Positions 63,812 to 64,000 of a DNA stretch of 64,000 nucleotides are shown piece by piece (within the stretch, counting starts at the first letter, position 1; each line of letters starts with the position of its first letter). A model generated the notes under the pieces. It was not told the origin of the DNA, searched no databases, and saw only the letters and a program-made list of their open reading frames with translations. The stretch is from Polaromonas eurypsychrophila (GTDB taxonomy: Bacteria > Pseudomonadota > Gammaproteobacteria > Burkholderiales > Burkholderiaceae_C), in contig NZ_BMIG01000003.1 in the NCBI RefSeq assembly GCF_014641715.1, positions 124,001-188,000 of the forward strand, given 5' to 3'. The translations under genes were made by a program, and so were the position numbers.

Positions 63812-64000
63812 GTGGCGTGATCAGCCGCCTGGTCGCCGGGGTCGGACGCCGCACCCGGACGTTCATACGCGGCGATGGGCGCTGCGGTGACCGGCCGCTG
63901 CTCGCTGTCACGACCGGCGTAGTCGCGCGCGAACTGGTAGGCGACACGGCCGCTGCGCGAGCCGCGCTCAAGCGCCCAGACCAGCGATGCCGGTTTGGCC
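63808..64000 (-). CDS. DUF815-type ATP-binding protein, C-terminal part only
   Basis: The last 63 residues of a gene that continues beyond the right edge. The visible tail (SLVWALERGSRSGRVAYQF) matches the C-terminus of DUF815 AAA-type ATPases, which usually precede the Nudix gene in this group. A short Ala-Pro-rich extension follows. No catalytic motif is in view, so the assignment rests on the tail and on context. Confidence 0.65.
   Translation of the reverse strand, partial: AKPASLVWALERGSRSGRVAYQFARDYAGRDSEQRPVTAAPIAAYERPGAASDPGDQAADHAT

Overview
The window comes from a high-GC betaproteobacterium of the order Burkholderiales, most likely a Comamonadaceae member close to Polaromonas, Rhodoferax or Variovorax. 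The pointers are the pilBCD-coaE-zapD-yacG block, the ispB-rplU-rpmA-obgE-proB block, four Bug-type binding proteins, and intergenic repeats of a style I associate with Comamonadaceae. The genus is inference. No stretch over 300 bases lacks a gene; the longest gap is 33739-34000.

95-2776: a LysR regulator with an apparent ATC start, glutathione reductase and a small conserved protein. 2919-15793: a phosphonate and phosphorus island. On the minus strand phnGHIJKLM encode the C-P lyase machinery. Divergent from it run phnF, a 2H phosphoesterase-like gene (DUF1045) and phnN. Converging on these is phnCDE (transport) plus a PhnZ-like HD-domain oxygenase. phnC has a well-placed Pho box and -10, and its promoter region is shared with the divergent amn (AMP nucleosidase). 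No phnP is present, and the 2H protein may replace it.

15883-35272: sixteen genes all on the minus strand. In transcription order they are a branched-chain-type ABC transporter (binding protein, permease, and an unusual LivM-LivG-LivF triple fusion), cupin, aldehyde dehydrogenase, ThDP enzyme, SDR, a periplasmic-binding-fold protein with no signal peptide, two Bug proteins, a flavin dehydrogenase, tcuA, tcuB, a class II aldolase-family protein, another Bug protein and a D-2-hydroxyacid dehydrogenase. This looks like a catabolic locus for an unidentified carboxylate, and I cannot name the substrate. A LysR gene (35425) diverges from it. 36380-39232 adds a further Bug protein, an SDR pseudogene and a second LysR whose gene is flanked by two near-identical palindromes; a third, related palindrome lies upstream of tcuA.

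39312-46959: a frameshifted MscS-type channel, purT, a siderophore-interacting protein behind a Fur-like box, a small membrane protein, then hemA-prfA-prmC-grxD. 47000-52826: secreted small protein, yacG, zapD, coaE and pilDCB. 52970-53046 is a degenerate tRNA-Pro(CGG). 53066-57250: ispB, rplU, rpmA, obgE, proB. 57240-64000: CNP1-like protein, rppH, proS, a lytic transglycosylase, eutBC, a mutT-type Nudix gene and the 3' end of a DUF815-type ATPase gene.

At least six copies of a roughly 55-bp dispersed element, with an almost fixed 19-nt gap between two conserved blocks, sit between genes, and one lies inside a coding sequence. Two broken genes and a broken tRNA show that parts of the region are decaying, unless sequencing errors explain them.
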